Shown here in pieces: positions 58,201 to 64,000 of a stretch of 64,000 nt of DNA. Each line of letters starts with the position of its first letter. The stretch's first letter is position 1. The stretch spans positions 124,001 through 188,000 of the forward strand of contig JAOTOL010001175.1 in NCBI GenBank assembly GCA_034440575.1, written 5' to 3'. Position numbers and translations under genes: made by a program. The notes under the pieces were generated by a model. It was not told where the DNA came from, did not search any database, and saw nothing but the letters and a program-made list of their open reading frames with translations. This DNA comes from Imbricaverruca yamaguchii (lineage: Eukaryota; Arthropoda; Thecostraca; Neoverrucidae).

Positions 58201-61200
58201 TGGAGATCCTTCCGATCCCTCTAATTTTAAACCCATCTCATTAGTTCCGGGTATCGCCAAGATCACTGAGAGGGTAGTGCAGAAACAACTCTATCACCAC
58301 CTAAGGTCAAGCCACGTACTGGCACAAACTCAGCACGGCTTCAGACCACACCACTCCATATAAACCGTTCTTATCTTAATAAAATACTAGCAGCAATTGA
58401 CCGTTAGGAAGTAGCTCTCCTTTGCAGTCCTCAGTAAATGCTTCGACATAAATAGACCACACCAAGTTTCTCACTAAACTAGAACTCCATGGAATCGACA
58501 CCGACTGGTTTAGGGCATATTTGGGAGGTCACACGCAGGCTGTTAACATCCCAGATCATCGTAGACACTGGCATCTCTCCTCCATTCTCCCAAACAACAT
58601 AGGTGTCTTTCAAGGCTCATCATTAGGTCCAGTCCTCTATTGCATCTTTTCGAGCGACCTCAGTTTGTACGTCCAGATAGCAAACGTCAACCAGTTCGCA
58701 GACGACACCCGGGCCCTCATCTCCGGTCGGAAATCTGATGTCAGATGGAGACATGTCTGAACCAACTCTACGACTACTTCCTAGATAACGGTTTGAAGGT
58801 GAACCCCGACAAAAATTCAGCTTCTTACGTTCGGATCGCGTCAAAATCTTCGTAGTATTACCCCGATACGAGTGTGCTTTAGGTAAAGACATAAAGACAT
58901 AAAAGATTAGTGCAACTATGAGCCACAAGGGCCCTTCTTTGTTGCACTCTGTACACTGTACCAGTTGCCCACCAAATATGTCAATCAGCCCTCCCTGTAA
59001 TACTGAAAAGCAAGCCCTCTATTCTTATAATGATTGTCTATGCTGTTTTTAGATATGTTCAATGTGCTGCTACTGACAATGTTTTCTGGCAGCTGGTTCC
59101 AGTGTTTTACTACCCTGTTGGTGAAGAAAGTCTGCCTTAACCTTGTTCTGCTGTGGTTAACTTTAATTTTGAATTTATGACCTCTAATTGCATCATTTCT
59201 GTTCAATTCAAACATTTCCCCAAGATATCCCCTCTCCAGACCATGGGCAAATTTAAAGACCTCGATGAGATCTCCTCTCAGCCTTCTATATCTAAGTGAA
59301 AACATATTCAATTTCTTGAATCTTTCCTCATATGCCAGGTTGCTTATGCCATTAACCATTTTTGTAGCCCTCTTTTGTACTCTCTCTCTAAAAGCCAACA
59401 ATCTTTTTCATAGCTAGGAGACCGAGCTTGGATGCAGTACTCCAAATGTGGCCTGACATATGCACAGTAAAGCTTCCTGATCACTTCCTCACTTCTGTAT
59501 GATACATTCCTATTTATTGTCCCGAGCATTCTCAGTGCCTTCCTCCTGGCTTCCTTGGTCTGTTCTGATGCCCCCAGTTTTGTGTTTAGAATAACACCTA
59601 AATCCTTCTCCTGTTGAGTCACTGATAGCACTTGGCCACCCATCAAGTATGGAGCCTTCATATGCTGCTTACCTACAGGCATGATTTTGCACTTATCATT
59701 ATTAAATTTAATTTGCCATTCTTCGGACCACTTCACAAGTTCGTCTAAGTCTTTTTGCAGCGAGATGTGCTCATCTTGACCTGTTATTGCCATAAAGACC
59801 TTCAAATCATCCGCAAATTTCAAAACTTTACTGCTTAGGCCACTTTCAATGTTATTTACAAATATAATGAACAGTAATGGCCCCAGTACTGACCCCTGTG
59901 GGACTCCACTAAGAACATTTTGCCATGATGACTTTGTACCATTTAGCATCACTCTTTGTTGTCTATCTGAAAGCCACAACTCTATCCATTTTAAGATGCG
60001 ACATTTTAACGACATGTGAGGCTTCTTTAAAGACTCTAAATACAGTTTTCTTTGCCTTAATTGCTTTTATCAAGTCTGGTGTAAGCCATGCTGGCTTTCC
60101 TACCCTTCTTTTGCGTCTTTGCTTTTGGGGGACATTTCTAATCTGAATTTCCTTCAAGTAAGATTTGAACTTTTCCCACATTTCACAGGCATTTAAATTG
60201 GAGAATTCTTCTTCCCATCTGGTGGCACTTAAAGCCGCTCTCATGCAGTCAGAGTCTGCTCTGTTGAAATATGGAACCTTTACCCAAATTATCCTTGATA
60301 ATTTCCCCTACATGTGCCTTGAATCTAACTATGTTATGATCACTTCTTCCCAGAGTTTTTCCTACAGTCAAGTCTTGAACCAAGTCACTTAAATCCGAGA
60401 ATACAAGGTCCAAGAATGAGCCATGCCTGGTAGGTTCCGATACAGACTGGTGTAAGAACAGGTCCTCTTCAAGGCATTTCCTAAACATTTTGCATGATGG
60501 CGAGCCAACACCAGCATTTTCATAACCTTTTAGATTAAAGTCACCAAGAATAAGGCACTTCCTCTTAAAGTTTCTACTGATTTCCTCACAAATCACCTTG
60601 TCAAGCTCCAGTTGCTGAGAATGTGGCAGGGTTCCTGATCGATAGAAAGCTCCTATCCTAAGAGTATTGCTGTTGCCTTTTCTCACAGTGACATCAAGCC
60701 AAATGGACTCCACAGACACATTTTATCCGCACCTGCTACTTTTTGAGAACTGAATAAGCTATTCATATAGAGCATTACACCACCCCCTTTCATTGTTAGA
60801 CCCCTATTGCACGAAAACATATTGTATCCCTGGATCTCATGGTCCTGCAAGGTATCTCCAAAATACCCTTCACTGACCCACGCCTCCGTAATGCAAACAA
60901 AATCTGGTTCCTCCTCAGCAACATAAGCACATAGGTACACCAAGATGGATGAGAGCCATTCGTGTAAGAAACTTGGGGTAGCATTTGATCGACACATGTC
61001 GTTGGATTCCCATGTAGCTGTTGTCCGCAAGTGCACTGGGTCCCTTCTTGCCCTGAGCGATCTGCGTTACCATCTGCTGACCAGTACTCTCTTCACTTTA
61101 GTCAATGGCCTAGTGGCATCCAATATCCGCTACTGCATATCTGTTTACGGGAACGGGTCGTCAGTAAACATCCACAGACTAATAAAGATCATTAGCTTCG

Positions 61201-63240
61201 CCACTAGAGTCGTGTCAGGTCTACGGAAATTTGATAATATTTCTGATGCCCGTAACGAGTTGGGTCTCCTCACCGCAGCTGATCTGTATCGATTTCACAG
61301 CCTTACTTTGCTCCACAAGATCATTCTGACGAGTGAGCCAACGCACATTGCCGGTGAAATCACTGCAGACTGCACTGCGAAACCGCCACACACGTGCAGA
61401 CGACCACATGTACCTGCCAGCCATACAAAGAGAGGTTGGCCGCAGGAAATTTACCTACTCGTCTGTTTTCCCACTATAGCAAACTTTCCACTGAAACAAA
61501 AACACCGAGGCTGTCTAGCTTCAAGAAACATGCGTTAGTATATCTCCACGAACAACACTAGTCACACAAAAACAAATTACACAATGGATATGTGTACACT
61601 ATGAAGTCACCTTTAGGCCTTCGCTTTCCTATCACTTTTACAAACCACTCGCTTATTGCTCGTGTTGCAAGCACGGTGTGTATAGTGCGGAGAGTAATAT
61701 GGACATTGTATTATGTTGGTGTGCGAATATTTGTTGCACATCTGCTCCGACTGTCGACCACAAATCTATCCTTTCTTTGTAAATATATGTGAGTTATACC
61801 TAGACTGTCCATAATAGCCACTACACGTGGAGGGCAGGAGAGCGAAATTGCGAAAATATCAATCATGCGTTGCGAAATAAATAAATAAATAAATAAATGA
61901 ATAAATAGTATTAACTCAGCAGCAGATGCGCCACCGGTGCAGTTCGGGCGCCGCATGACCAGCAACACACGTGAATAACACGTGTTAAACTAACAGACTG
62001 GTGAGCATCGATCAGCGTCATCGCAACTCCTCGAAACGCTATGCCGGTAAGGCTGGCGTACTTTCCCCGGTGCATTACACGCCGTCGCATGTGCGGACGG
62101 CGGTGACGTCGGCGTCGGCATGGTCACATCCGTCGCCGACTCGTGCGGTGTCTAGGGGCAGGGATGGCCGAGTGGTTAAGGTGTCGGGCTACCATGGGTA
62201 CCAAAGGTTCCGGGTTCGACTCTAGCGCCACTCAGGACATTTCCCAGTCCCGCGACCCACCGGCGAAACAATGTGGGCGGCGCCATTAGCCGTGAATGTG
62301 AATAAAGTGTGTCGTGAACCAACCAATAAACAAATCGTGCGGTGTCTACGTCTGGCTGCTGGCCACGTCATCAGGGAGCCACCTGGGGCCGAAAGGACGC
62401 TGTCCGGGACAGGAGCGATGGCTGAATGGCGCACGCCCTCCTGCCACAGATGCTGGGCCAGATCCAGATCTACGACAACCTGATTGTGCCCATGGTGGAC
62501 TCGCTCAAGTACATCACCAACCTGTCGTACGATGTGCTCGGCTACTGCGTGATCGAGGCGCTGGCCAACCCCGATAAGGACCGCACCAAGCACGACGGTG
62601 AGTGGCGCCAGTGGAGATTATGTCCACTTATGCACTTGAGCGTGTGTACATGGACGAGGGCGTGTGAAGAAGAACCTCTCGTTCTCTTACGACGCATTCA
62701 ACCGCTAGGTTATATAGCGTCTCCAACCTCTCACGCCGACCGGTCGCGAATGGACTCGGTAAATGTCGCCCGTTGTGGGATTCGAACCTACAATCTTGCG
62801 ACCAAGAGTCTGACTCTCTACCAACTGAGCCACCGCGGCCACCGATAATGGGTGTGTGCGTGTCATGGCGGAGGGTGGAGAGTGCTGCAGTGCTCCTAGA
62901 GTGTTCCGAGAAGCATGCGAAATGGATGTTGGCGTATAGGGCCGTCGTTGATTGGTCCTTTGGCTAGGCGACCGTCATGTGTCGGGCAGCGTTCACAGCG
63001 AACGTGCGCTGAAGCTGTAGTGGCCCATTCCAATCATGGCTGACGTGTAATGTTGTTCAGCCGTGTTGACGCATCTGTTGTGGTTTTCACGTGACCGGCT
63101 GGCTGTCTGTCGGCAGGCACATCGCTGTCGCTCTGGCTGACCTCGCTGGCCAACTTCTGCGGCGCCATGTTCAAGAAGTACAGTCTGGACCTGACTGGGC
63201 TGATGCAGTACGTCGCCAACCAGCTCAAGTCCATGAAAAG
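30752..63240 (+). CDS. THOC2: THO complex subunit 2 (THOC2), exons 1-14, 3' part outside window
   Basis: THOC2 is the scaffold of the nuclear THO complex, which joins UAP56 and ALYREF in TREX to package and export spliced mRNA and limit R-loops. I join 30752-30813, 36067-36137, 38597-38688, 41073-41198, 41887-42005, 43372-43502, 44328-44599, 45956-46096, 46493-46668, 47318-47513, 53388-53560, 55720-55906, 62450-62597 and 63117-63240: 2018 nt, 672 codons plus 2 nt, all GT-AG and all in phase. Diagnostic blocks include [79 protein letters not shown] and [12 protein letters not shown]. Animal THOC2 is about 1,500-1,600 residues, so roughly the N-terminal 40-45% is here. Exons are GC-rich; several introns are full of transposons. 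The start ATG fits the family N terminus, but an upstream exon cannot be excluded. Confidence 0.93.
31165..31346. other. Intron 1 segment before hAT-B, unassigned
   Basis: A minus-strand frame reading [18 protein letters not shown] is open here but has no family match that I recognise and no clear splice partners. Confidence 0.25.
31347..35621 (+). mobile_element. hAT-B element, outer copy, with an inverted hAT-B inside
   Basis: Left terminus CAGTGTTGGAAAAACTGATG at 31347; right end ATCCTACACAG at 35621. The flanks TTGTTGAG (31339-31346) and CTGTTGAG (35622-35629) match 7 of 8. Its right arm is interrupted between GACTTAGCAGTTA and CTATATGTACATAT, contiguous in the 48312 copy, by the inverted element at 33305. 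It lies wholly in THOC2 intron 1. No transposase recognised. Confidence 0.82.
33305..35299 (-). mobile_element. hAT-B element, inner inverted copy
   Basis: Starts with the reversed right terminus CAGTGTAGGAATTCC at 33305 and ends with the reversed left terminus CATCAGTTTTTCGAGCACTG at 35299. The flanks TAGGTATA and TGGCTATA match 6 of 8. An unrelated segment with GGAATATGAAAG-type palindromic words (about 33545-33890) sits within it. Opposite orientation to its host copy creates a long inverted repeat in intron 1. Confidence 0.78.
35630..36066. other. Rest of intron 1, unassigned
   Basis: AT-rich; nothing recognised before the polypyrimidine tract of exon 2. Confidence 0.4.
36067..36137 (+). 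CDS. THOC2: THOC2 exon 2
   Basis: Acceptor TTTTTGCAG, donor GTAATC at 36138. Starts by completing Phe ([20 protein letters not shown]), ends in phase 1. The FLxxL start matches the family; the rest is less conserved. Confidence 0.8.
36499..37075 (+). repeat. Diverged part of the intron 2 acceptor array
   Basis: About nine units of 63-73 bp, marked by TGTATTGTGTGGCAGATGT-like words near 36499, 36572, 36637, 36707, 36777, 36840, 36913, 36979 and 37046. They are relatives of the 68-bp units at 37769-38596 and of the exon 3 acceptor itself, but older and more diverged. Confidence 0.75.
37374..37700 (+). repeat. tRNA-derived SINE inside the acceptor array
   Basis: A box TAGCTCAGTTGGTTAGAGC at 37384 and B box GGTTCGAGTC at 37442, followed by a ~240-bp GC-rich body ending AAAATTTATTTATAAA. 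The anticodon region does not fold as a tRNA, so this is a SINE. It separates the diverged and the regular parts of the intron 2 array. Confidence 0.75.
37769..38596 (+). repeat. 68-bp tandem array ending exactly at the exon 3 acceptor
   Basis: About 12 units begin with TGTATTGTGT(T/C)GCCAG near 37769, 37833, 37901, 37969, 38037, 38105, 38173, 38241, 38309, 38377, 38445 and 38513, a strict 68-bp spacing after the first. The true splice site (38581-38596) and start of exon 3 form the next unit. In each unit GCCAG is followed by ATGTCA(G/A)CAT, identical to the first ten exon bases, and CTGGCC is also shared. Confidence 0.92.
38597..38688 (+). CDS. THOC2: THOC2 exon 3
   Basis: Acceptor TCGCCAG, donor GTGAGC at 38689. 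Encodes [20 protein letters not shown] then [11 protein letters not shown], matching the LYxLxxxVIKGxLKxEQASxVL helix of animal THOC2. Only the acceptor at 38596 keeps frame; another AG at 38603 would not. The exon start is the last unit of the tandem array in intron 2. Confidence 0.88.
38689..39533. other. Intron 3, first part, unassigned
   Basis: No mobile element termini or gene signal seen. Confidence 0.4.
39534..41072 (+). repeat. ~57-bp array leading to the exon 4 acceptor, interrupted
   Basis: Units with GGAATTGTGTCAACATAGGC and TACAATGGTGTTCCCTAACT occur at 39534-39640 (two) and 40599-41040 (about eight), separated by about 0.95 kb of unassigned sequence. The exon 4 junction reads GAATTTGTGTCCTCAG|AGTATTC, so the unit's CATAG lies where the real CTCAG is. 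Similarity to the exon is weaker than in intron 2. Confidence 0.7.
41073..41198 (+). CDS. THOC2: THOC2 exon 4
   Basis: Acceptor GTCCTCAG, donor GTAAGC at 41199; 42 codons, phase 0 at both ends. Contains [20 protein letters not shown], aligning with the SILADVFCILDIE region, then [10 protein letters not shown]. Confidence 0.9.
41199..41886. other. Intron 4, nothing recognised
   Basis: 688 bp with no repeat or element I can identify. Confidence 0.5.
41887..42005 (+). CDS. THOC2: THOC2 exon 5
   Basis: Acceptor CCTGGCAG, donor GTAAGA at 42006. Encodes [20 protein letters not shown] and FIKLKTKLY, matching the LKERLDPETLESLGLIK and KIKTKLFYKQ blocks. Confidence 0.93.
42190..42240 (-). mobile_element. 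3' tail fragment of I-type LINE
   Basis: GGAGTTCAGGGGCGCATCGAC is the reverse complement, with one change, of GTCGACGCGCCCCTGAACTCC at the 3' end of the LINE at 28298-28320. Confidence 0.55.
42323..42683. mobile_element. Candidate MITE: 19-bp perfect inverted repeats
   Basis: ATAGGTAGATAGGACCCAT at 42323-42341 is repeated in exact inverted form at 42665-42683, enclosing 361 bp in all. No target duplication is clear. It lies in THOC2 intron 5. Confidence 0.45.
43372..43502 (+). CDS. THOC2: THOC2 exon 6
   Basis: Acceptor GCCCGTCAG, donor GTGAGA at 43503. Encodes [20 protein letters not shown], the most conserved N-terminal block, then a variable linker and ETIKSIIG. Confidence 0.95.
43840..44140 (+). 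repeat. Minisatellite in THOC2 intron 6
   Basis: Imperfect units of GGTGGT(G/A)TAGTCTGGCCGGTA, TGTCCTGCC and GTGGTGACATG, with about 20-bp sub-units and a ~115-bp higher-order pattern (43925, 44035). Confidence 0.75.
44328..44599 (+). CDS. THOC2: THOC2 exon 7
   Basis: Acceptor GCCGGCAG, donor GTAGGT at 44600. Starts [20 protein letters not shown]; ends [11 protein letters not shown] second GT four bases on (44604) would break phase with exon 8. Very GC-rich. Confidence 0.95.
44645..45025 (+). repeat. 20/21-bp GC-rich minisatellite in intron 7
   Basis: About 18 units of GGCGTCCCGTCCGGTCCTGG with one or two extra G, starting 45 bp after the exon 7 donor. The unit length makes long open frames in several frames of both strands; these are artefacts. 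The G-runs (GGGGG every 20 bases) could form G-quadruplex in the nascent RNA. Confidence 0.93.
45227..45258 (+). mobile_element. I-type LINE 3' tail fragment
   Basis: GCGCCTAAACTCGAATTAATCATCATT resembles the GCGCCCCTGAACTCCAATCC tail at 28310. Very short. Confidence 0.4.
45425..45500. repeat. ACCACTAATTA microsatellite
   Basis: Five to six imperfect ~12-bp units in intron 7. Confidence 0.8.
45575..45638 (+). mobile_element. I-type LINE 3' tail fragment
   Basis: GGGCGCAAAATAACCCTGC, GTCGACGCGCC and AAACTCCAATTCATCATC match 28280-28335 closely, ending in an ATC-rich tail. Confidence 0.65.
45737..45955 (+). repeat. Three imperfect copies of the exon 8 start, upstream of exon 8
   Basis: Starts near 45738 (TTTGCCAAGGGACTC), 45811 (CTGTTGCTGGCGAACTC) and 45887 (CTGTTGTCGATGAACCC), then the real exon start at 45956 (CTTTTGCCGGCGGACTC). 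Spacing is 73, 76 and 69 bp. Similarity continues through GGAGGAGTACA, GGAGCACAA and GGAACGCAA. Confidence 0.8.
45956..46096 (+). CDS. THOC2: THOC2 exon 8
   Basis: Acceptor GCCATCAG, donor GTGAGT at 46097; 47 codons in phase 0. Opens [15 protein letters not shown], matching the LLPADNCIMDEH block, and ends in a charged linker ([16 protein letters not shown]). Imperfect copies of its 5' end lie just upstream. Confidence 0.93.
46221..46345 (+). repeat. Fragment of tRNA-like SINE
   Basis: GCTCCGATAGCTCGGTTGGTGA is A-box-like. No good B box; a short CTCCTG(T/C)CTC duplication follows. In intron 8. Confidence 0.4.
46493..46668 (+). CDS. THOC2: THOC2 exon 9
   Basis: Acceptor GCCTTCCAG, donor GTACGT at 46669. 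Encodes [20 protein letters not shown] and LDPIYRR, near-diagnostic for THOC2. Confidence 0.96.
46985..47030 (+). mobile_element. I-type LINE 3' tail fragment
   Basis: GACGACGCGCCCATAAATTACAATTCA resembles the 28298-28325 tail. In intron 9. Confidence 0.45.
47172..47317 (+). repeat. Five serial acceptors: duplicated exon 10 start
   Basis: GGCAG|GTACTCTGATGTC (47181), TGCAG|GTACTCTGATCTC (47216), CGCAG|CCACTC (47251), TGCAG|GGTCTACTGCTCTGATC (47280) and the real CGCAG|GTACTCGGGCC (47317). Spacing 35, 35, 29 and 37 bp. The copies keep the pyrimidine tract and the first exon bases GTACTC. Confidence 0.85.
47318..47513 (+). CDS. THOC2: THOC2 exon 10
   Basis: Acceptor GTGCCGCAG, donor GTGGGT at 47514. 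Contains [20 protein letters not shown] and [13 protein letters not shown], aligned to the FNMFCYLGPHLSHDPILF region. The Ala/Pro-rich start is lineage-specific. Four decoy acceptor copies precede it. Confidence 0.92.
47583..48000 (+). repeat. ~78-bp minisatellite in intron 10
   Basis: About five units with GCAGCTTATGTCGTGCATG, AACCAGGGGCGGCAGTTCTT and GGGAACACATGCGTGTA. A GCGCGCGC microsatellite lies at 47594-47610. Confidence 0.85.
48250..48311 (+). repeat. Start of CTCCACAG minisatellite, split by hAT-B
   Basis: CAACCTCCACAGGTCATAAC and TTCCACAGTTCATAAC belong to the minisatellite that resumes at 51590 after the hAT-B insertion. Confidence 0.7.
48312..51589 (-). mobile_element. hAT-B element in intron 10, carrying a TTAA element
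   Basis: Reversed right terminus CAGTGTAGGATTTCC at 48312; reversed left terminus CATCAGTTTTTCCAACACTG ends 51589. The flanks GTTCATAA and TTTCATGA match 6 of 8, and both are minisatellite sequence, so the element split that array. Without the insert at 50031-51045 it is about 2.26 kb, the same as the 23216 copy. No transposase recognised. Confidence 0.83.
50031..51045 (+). mobile_element. TTAA-type element, family B, copy 1 (insertion proved by empty site)
   Basis: Begins TTAACACTCGCACGTCCGG and ends CCGGACGTGCGCGGGTTAA, with subterminal GGCAGATATCTGCC-type palindromes. It interrupts hAT-B between TCAAAGTACC and TGGCGAAAC; other hAT-B copies (34740-34780, and 31878-31920 reversed) read CAAAGCACCTTAATG without a break. 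The single TTAA in the empty sites is present at both ends here: a TTAA duplication, as for piggyBac-type elements. About 1 kb, no transposase. Confidence 0.88.
51590..51960 (+). repeat. Minisatellite of CATAACCTCCACAG(C/T)TCA units
   Basis: About 15 irregular units of 18-35 bp, many preceded by GCAGT or GCGGT. Continuation of 48250-48311. Confidence 0.85.
51972..52164. mobile_element. Palindromic MITE-like hairpin, 36-bp arms
   Basis: TACCTAGAAGCATCACTTCA plus GCTAGCTATCGCTAGGT (from 51971 to 52007) is repeated in inverted form at 52129-52164 with about one mismatch. An inner pair, GTAGGTATTAT and ATAATACCTAG, extends the foldback. 193 bp in all. Confidence 0.8.
52226..53252 (-). mobile_element. 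LINE-B deletion derivative: 5' UTR joined to 3' end, with TSD
   Basis: Read on the minus strand, about 53245-52470 matches the 5' region of the LINE at 56055 (GAGCGCGGCGC, CCCTCTTTGTTGCCTCTGTA, then a basic Arg-rich coding start), and about 52440-52226 matches its 3' UTR (TATTATGTTGGTGT, AAATCTATCCTTTCTTTGT, CACGTGGAGGGCA) ending in an (AAATA)n tail. All RT coding sequence is missing. GACCGCTTCGGAG (52213-52225) and GACCGCTTTGGAG (53253-53265) form the target duplication (12 of 13). Confidence 0.82.
53253..53387 (+). repeat. Duplicated exon 11 acceptor
   Basis: TGTGTTGACAG|CGTCTGGAGGAG at 53296-53318 copies the real CTTGACAG|CGTCTCAAGGAG at 53380-53399, 81 bp downstream. ACTCGAG is shared further into the exon. 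Confidence 0.82.
53388..53560 (+). CDS. THOC2: THOC2 exon 11
   Basis: Acceptor CCTTGACAG, donor GTCAGT at 53561. Contains [20 protein letters not shown] and [13 protein letters not shown], matching LLPSLSLMDCNACMSEELW and FPYQHR. An imperfect copy of its acceptor and start is 81 bp upstream. Confidence 0.95.
54187..55183 (+). mobile_element. TTAA-type element, family B, copy 2
   Basis: Starts TTAACACTCGCGCGTCCGG and ends CCAGGACTCGCGTGTGTTAA. The interior follows copy 1 closely (AACTGTGCTAGCTAGCGA, CGGCGTTGGATAGCTGGTGA, GACACATAT, CGACCTGACCTCAGGTCAAT). 997 bp, same orientation as copy 1, in THOC2 intron 11. No transposase. Confidence 0.85.
55720..55906 (+). CDS. THOC2: THOC2 exon 12
   Basis: Acceptor CACCGCCAG, donor GTGAGT at 55907. 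Encodes [19 protein letters not shown] and [20 protein letters not shown]. High conservation. Confidence 0.96.
57150..58760 (+). pseudogene. LINE-B endonuclease-RT open frame, broken
   Basis: Several frames must be joined. Endonuclease C-terminal half (about 57150-57420); linker with [12 protein letters not shown] and [15 protein letters not shown] (to about 57870); RT fingers from about 58080; palm with QFADDT at about 58693. Stops at 57867 and near 58362 interrupt it. Nested CR1 separates the thumb region (60945-61540). Confidence 0.7.
58883..60944 (-). mobile_element. CR1-like LINE, copy 2, inserted in LINE-B
   Basis: On the minus strand: endonuclease start [20 protein letters not shown] (about 60920) and [24 protein letters not shown] (about 60545) and [10 protein letters not shown] (about 60330); linker [20 protein letters not shown]; a deletion near 60005 removes the RT fingers; RT palm [20 protein letters not shown] and KFADDLKVF (about 59890-59790); C-terminal region ending FQYYREG (58985). 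The 3' tail is ATGTCTTTATGTCTTTA. It complements copy 1, which keeps the fingers but lacks the endonuclease. Confidence 0.88.
61909..62156. other. Intron 12 remainder, unassigned
   Basis: GC-richer than average with no recognised element. Confidence 0.4.
62157..62335 (+). repeat. tRNA-Ser/Leu-like SINE
   Basis: A box GATGGCCGAGTGGTTAAGG (62163) and B box GGTTCGACTC (62213). The 5' and 3' acceptor arms do not pair. The body ends AACCAACCAATAAACAAAT. Confidence 0.75.
62450..62597 (+). CDS. THOC2: THOC2 exon 13
   Basis: Acceptor CTGCCACAG, donor GTGAGT at 62598. Encodes [20 protein letters not shown] and [19 protein letters not shown], near-identical to animal THOC2. Confidence 0.97.
62675..62842 (-). 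repeat. tRNA-derived SINE (family 1) in intron 13
   Basis: On the minus strand: A box TGGCTCAGTTGGTAGAGAG, B box GGTTCGAATCC, then GAGTCCATTCGCGACCGG, GACGCTATATAACC and GCGGTTGAATGCGTCGTAA. Same body as 19921-20085. The acceptor stem is not complementary, so not a tRNA gene. Confidence 0.8.
63117..63240 (+). CDS. THOC2: THOC2 exon 14
   Basis: Acceptor GTCGGCAG, donor GTCGGT at 63241 (weaker than the rest). Encodes [20 protein letters not shown] and [16 protein letters not shown], phase 2 at the end. The next exon must start with a residue-completing base and lies beyond the window or is unseen. Confidence 0.93.
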
Positions 63241-64000
63241 GTCGGTCCGCTGAAAGGTCATCTGAGAAGTCGGTCCGTGAAAAGGCCATAAAAAGTCCAT
63301 ATGCCACTCCTACCATATGTTGTTAGTTCAGTCATAATGTGGTACTGTGGGCTGGAGTGGTACCCCATGTTTTACCCGATCATATCGGTGATGTGGGCCG
63401 GTCTCATTCTTTATTCGAGCATGTGGCCGTGTTGTCGAATTCGCTTGGCTTAGTGACTGTTGACCCGATCACAGATGCAACTATTCAGCGTATGATCGGT
63501 CGAACAGCCTGTCGCTTACGGCATCGCCCGCCCCACGCTGGCGGATGCCGTTTGTTTGTTCCGATTCTTGACGTGAAAGTGTCGTTTTTTCATGGACGTG
63601 CAGGAGTGCGATTGCGCGCAATGTTACTGACCCAAACAACATCAAGAGATACTTTGAGCACAACAATTAATGGATCTAAATGTTCCCGAAATTTTTTCTG
63701 GTCGGGTCTCGTCTTGCTATGCCACTGTCACTGTTCGAAGAACAACATTTTCGATCGCGGTTTACCCAATTATGCCACGATTGGAAGCCTTACATGCACT
63801 CCAGACTACTTGGTTAGTGCGGAAAATGGAGCTGGTACATGGACCCAGTAAATGCAACAGCCCCGTTTGTCCTTGTTTACATTTTTTAGAACCTGGCACC
63901 ACTTTCGTCACACCCTCCTTTGGACGCACGTGTCACGTGCAACATACATGTTTGCACTGGCAGGCTCTGTTGTAGATACACAACGCTATCGGCATGTTGC
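63241..64000 (+). other. THOC2 intron 14, start
   Basis: The first 60 bp repeat the donor neighbourhood (AAGTCGGTCCGTGAAAAGG). I see no further THOC2 exon. The next expected protein block (KSFDLLILKEV-like) is absent. Confidence 0.55.

Larger units (their letters stand above)
56055..61908 (+). mobile_element. LINE-B retrotransposon in intron 12, split by a CR1-like LINE
   Basis: The 5' UTR starts near GCCTGAGCGCGGCGC. A basic stretch ([17 protein letters not shown], about 56650) precedes the endonuclease ([12 protein letters not shown] about 56830; [11 protein letters not shown] about 57185). RT motifs: [20 protein letters not shown] (about 58170), [10 protein letters not shown] (about 58330) and [11 protein letters not shown] (about 58690). 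It is interrupted at 58883-60944 and resumes with [19 protein letters not shown]. The 3' UTR ends in an (AAATA)n tail at 61876-61908. Frame breaks show it is inactive. Probably CR1/L2 group; clade uncertain. Confidence 0.83.

Noticed and set aside
62159..62230. tRNA-Ser or tRNA-Leu gene
   Set aside because: Good A and B boxes but the acceptor stem does not pair and a SINE body follows.
62775..62842. tRNA gene on the minus strand
   Set aside because: The acceptor stem is not complementary and the body matches another SINE copy.

Overview
The window is eukaryotic and almost certainly arthropod nuclear DNA. It has spliced coding exons with GT-AG introns, tRNA-derived SINE heads, CR1-like and RNase H-bearing LINEs, hAT and TTAA-type DNA transposons and CCTAA-rich stretches. 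I cannot name the species. No operon, plasmid, phage or CRISPR feature is present.

The one host gene I can support is THOC2, the largest subunit of the THO/TREX mRNA export complex, on the + strand. Fourteen coding exons run from an ATG at 30752 to 63240 and encode the first 672 residues. All exon phases agree, and the protein can be followed against animal THOC2 from its N terminus to about the middle of the family length. The rest lies beyond the right edge. The last kilobase upstream of the ATG holds a CpG-rich patch with a TGACGTCA motif, a possible promoter.

The left 30 kb has no recognised host gene and is layered mobile DNA: an I-type LINE fragment at the left edge; an inverted pair of ~1 kb TTAA-type elements (1.8-5.05 kb); a CR1-like LINE and a TIR element (6.8-9.3 kb); a ~5 kb foldback-like element (10132-15139) whose arms are arrays of a 154-bp satellite and whose loop holds a broken mariner and a LINE scrap; two hAT-A elements with perfect 8-bp target duplications (15.9-19.4 kb); and a hAT-B element (23216-28997) with a perfect 8-bp duplication and an I-type LINE inside it.

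THOC2 introns have absorbed more of the same families: a self-nested inverted hAT-B pair in intron 1, a hAT-B carrying a TTAA element in intron 10, a second TTAA element in intron 11, an internally deleted LINE in intron 10, and a LINE with a CR1 element inside it in intron 12. The most unusual signal is that at least five THOC2 introns carry tandem or single imperfect copies of their own 3' splice site plus the start of the next exon, ending in register at the real acceptor (exons 3, 4, 8, 10 and 11). The exon 3 array is more than 1.4 kb long with a 68-bp unit.

All calls come from reading the sequence by eye. Family names rest on motifs, terminal repeats and target-site duplications.
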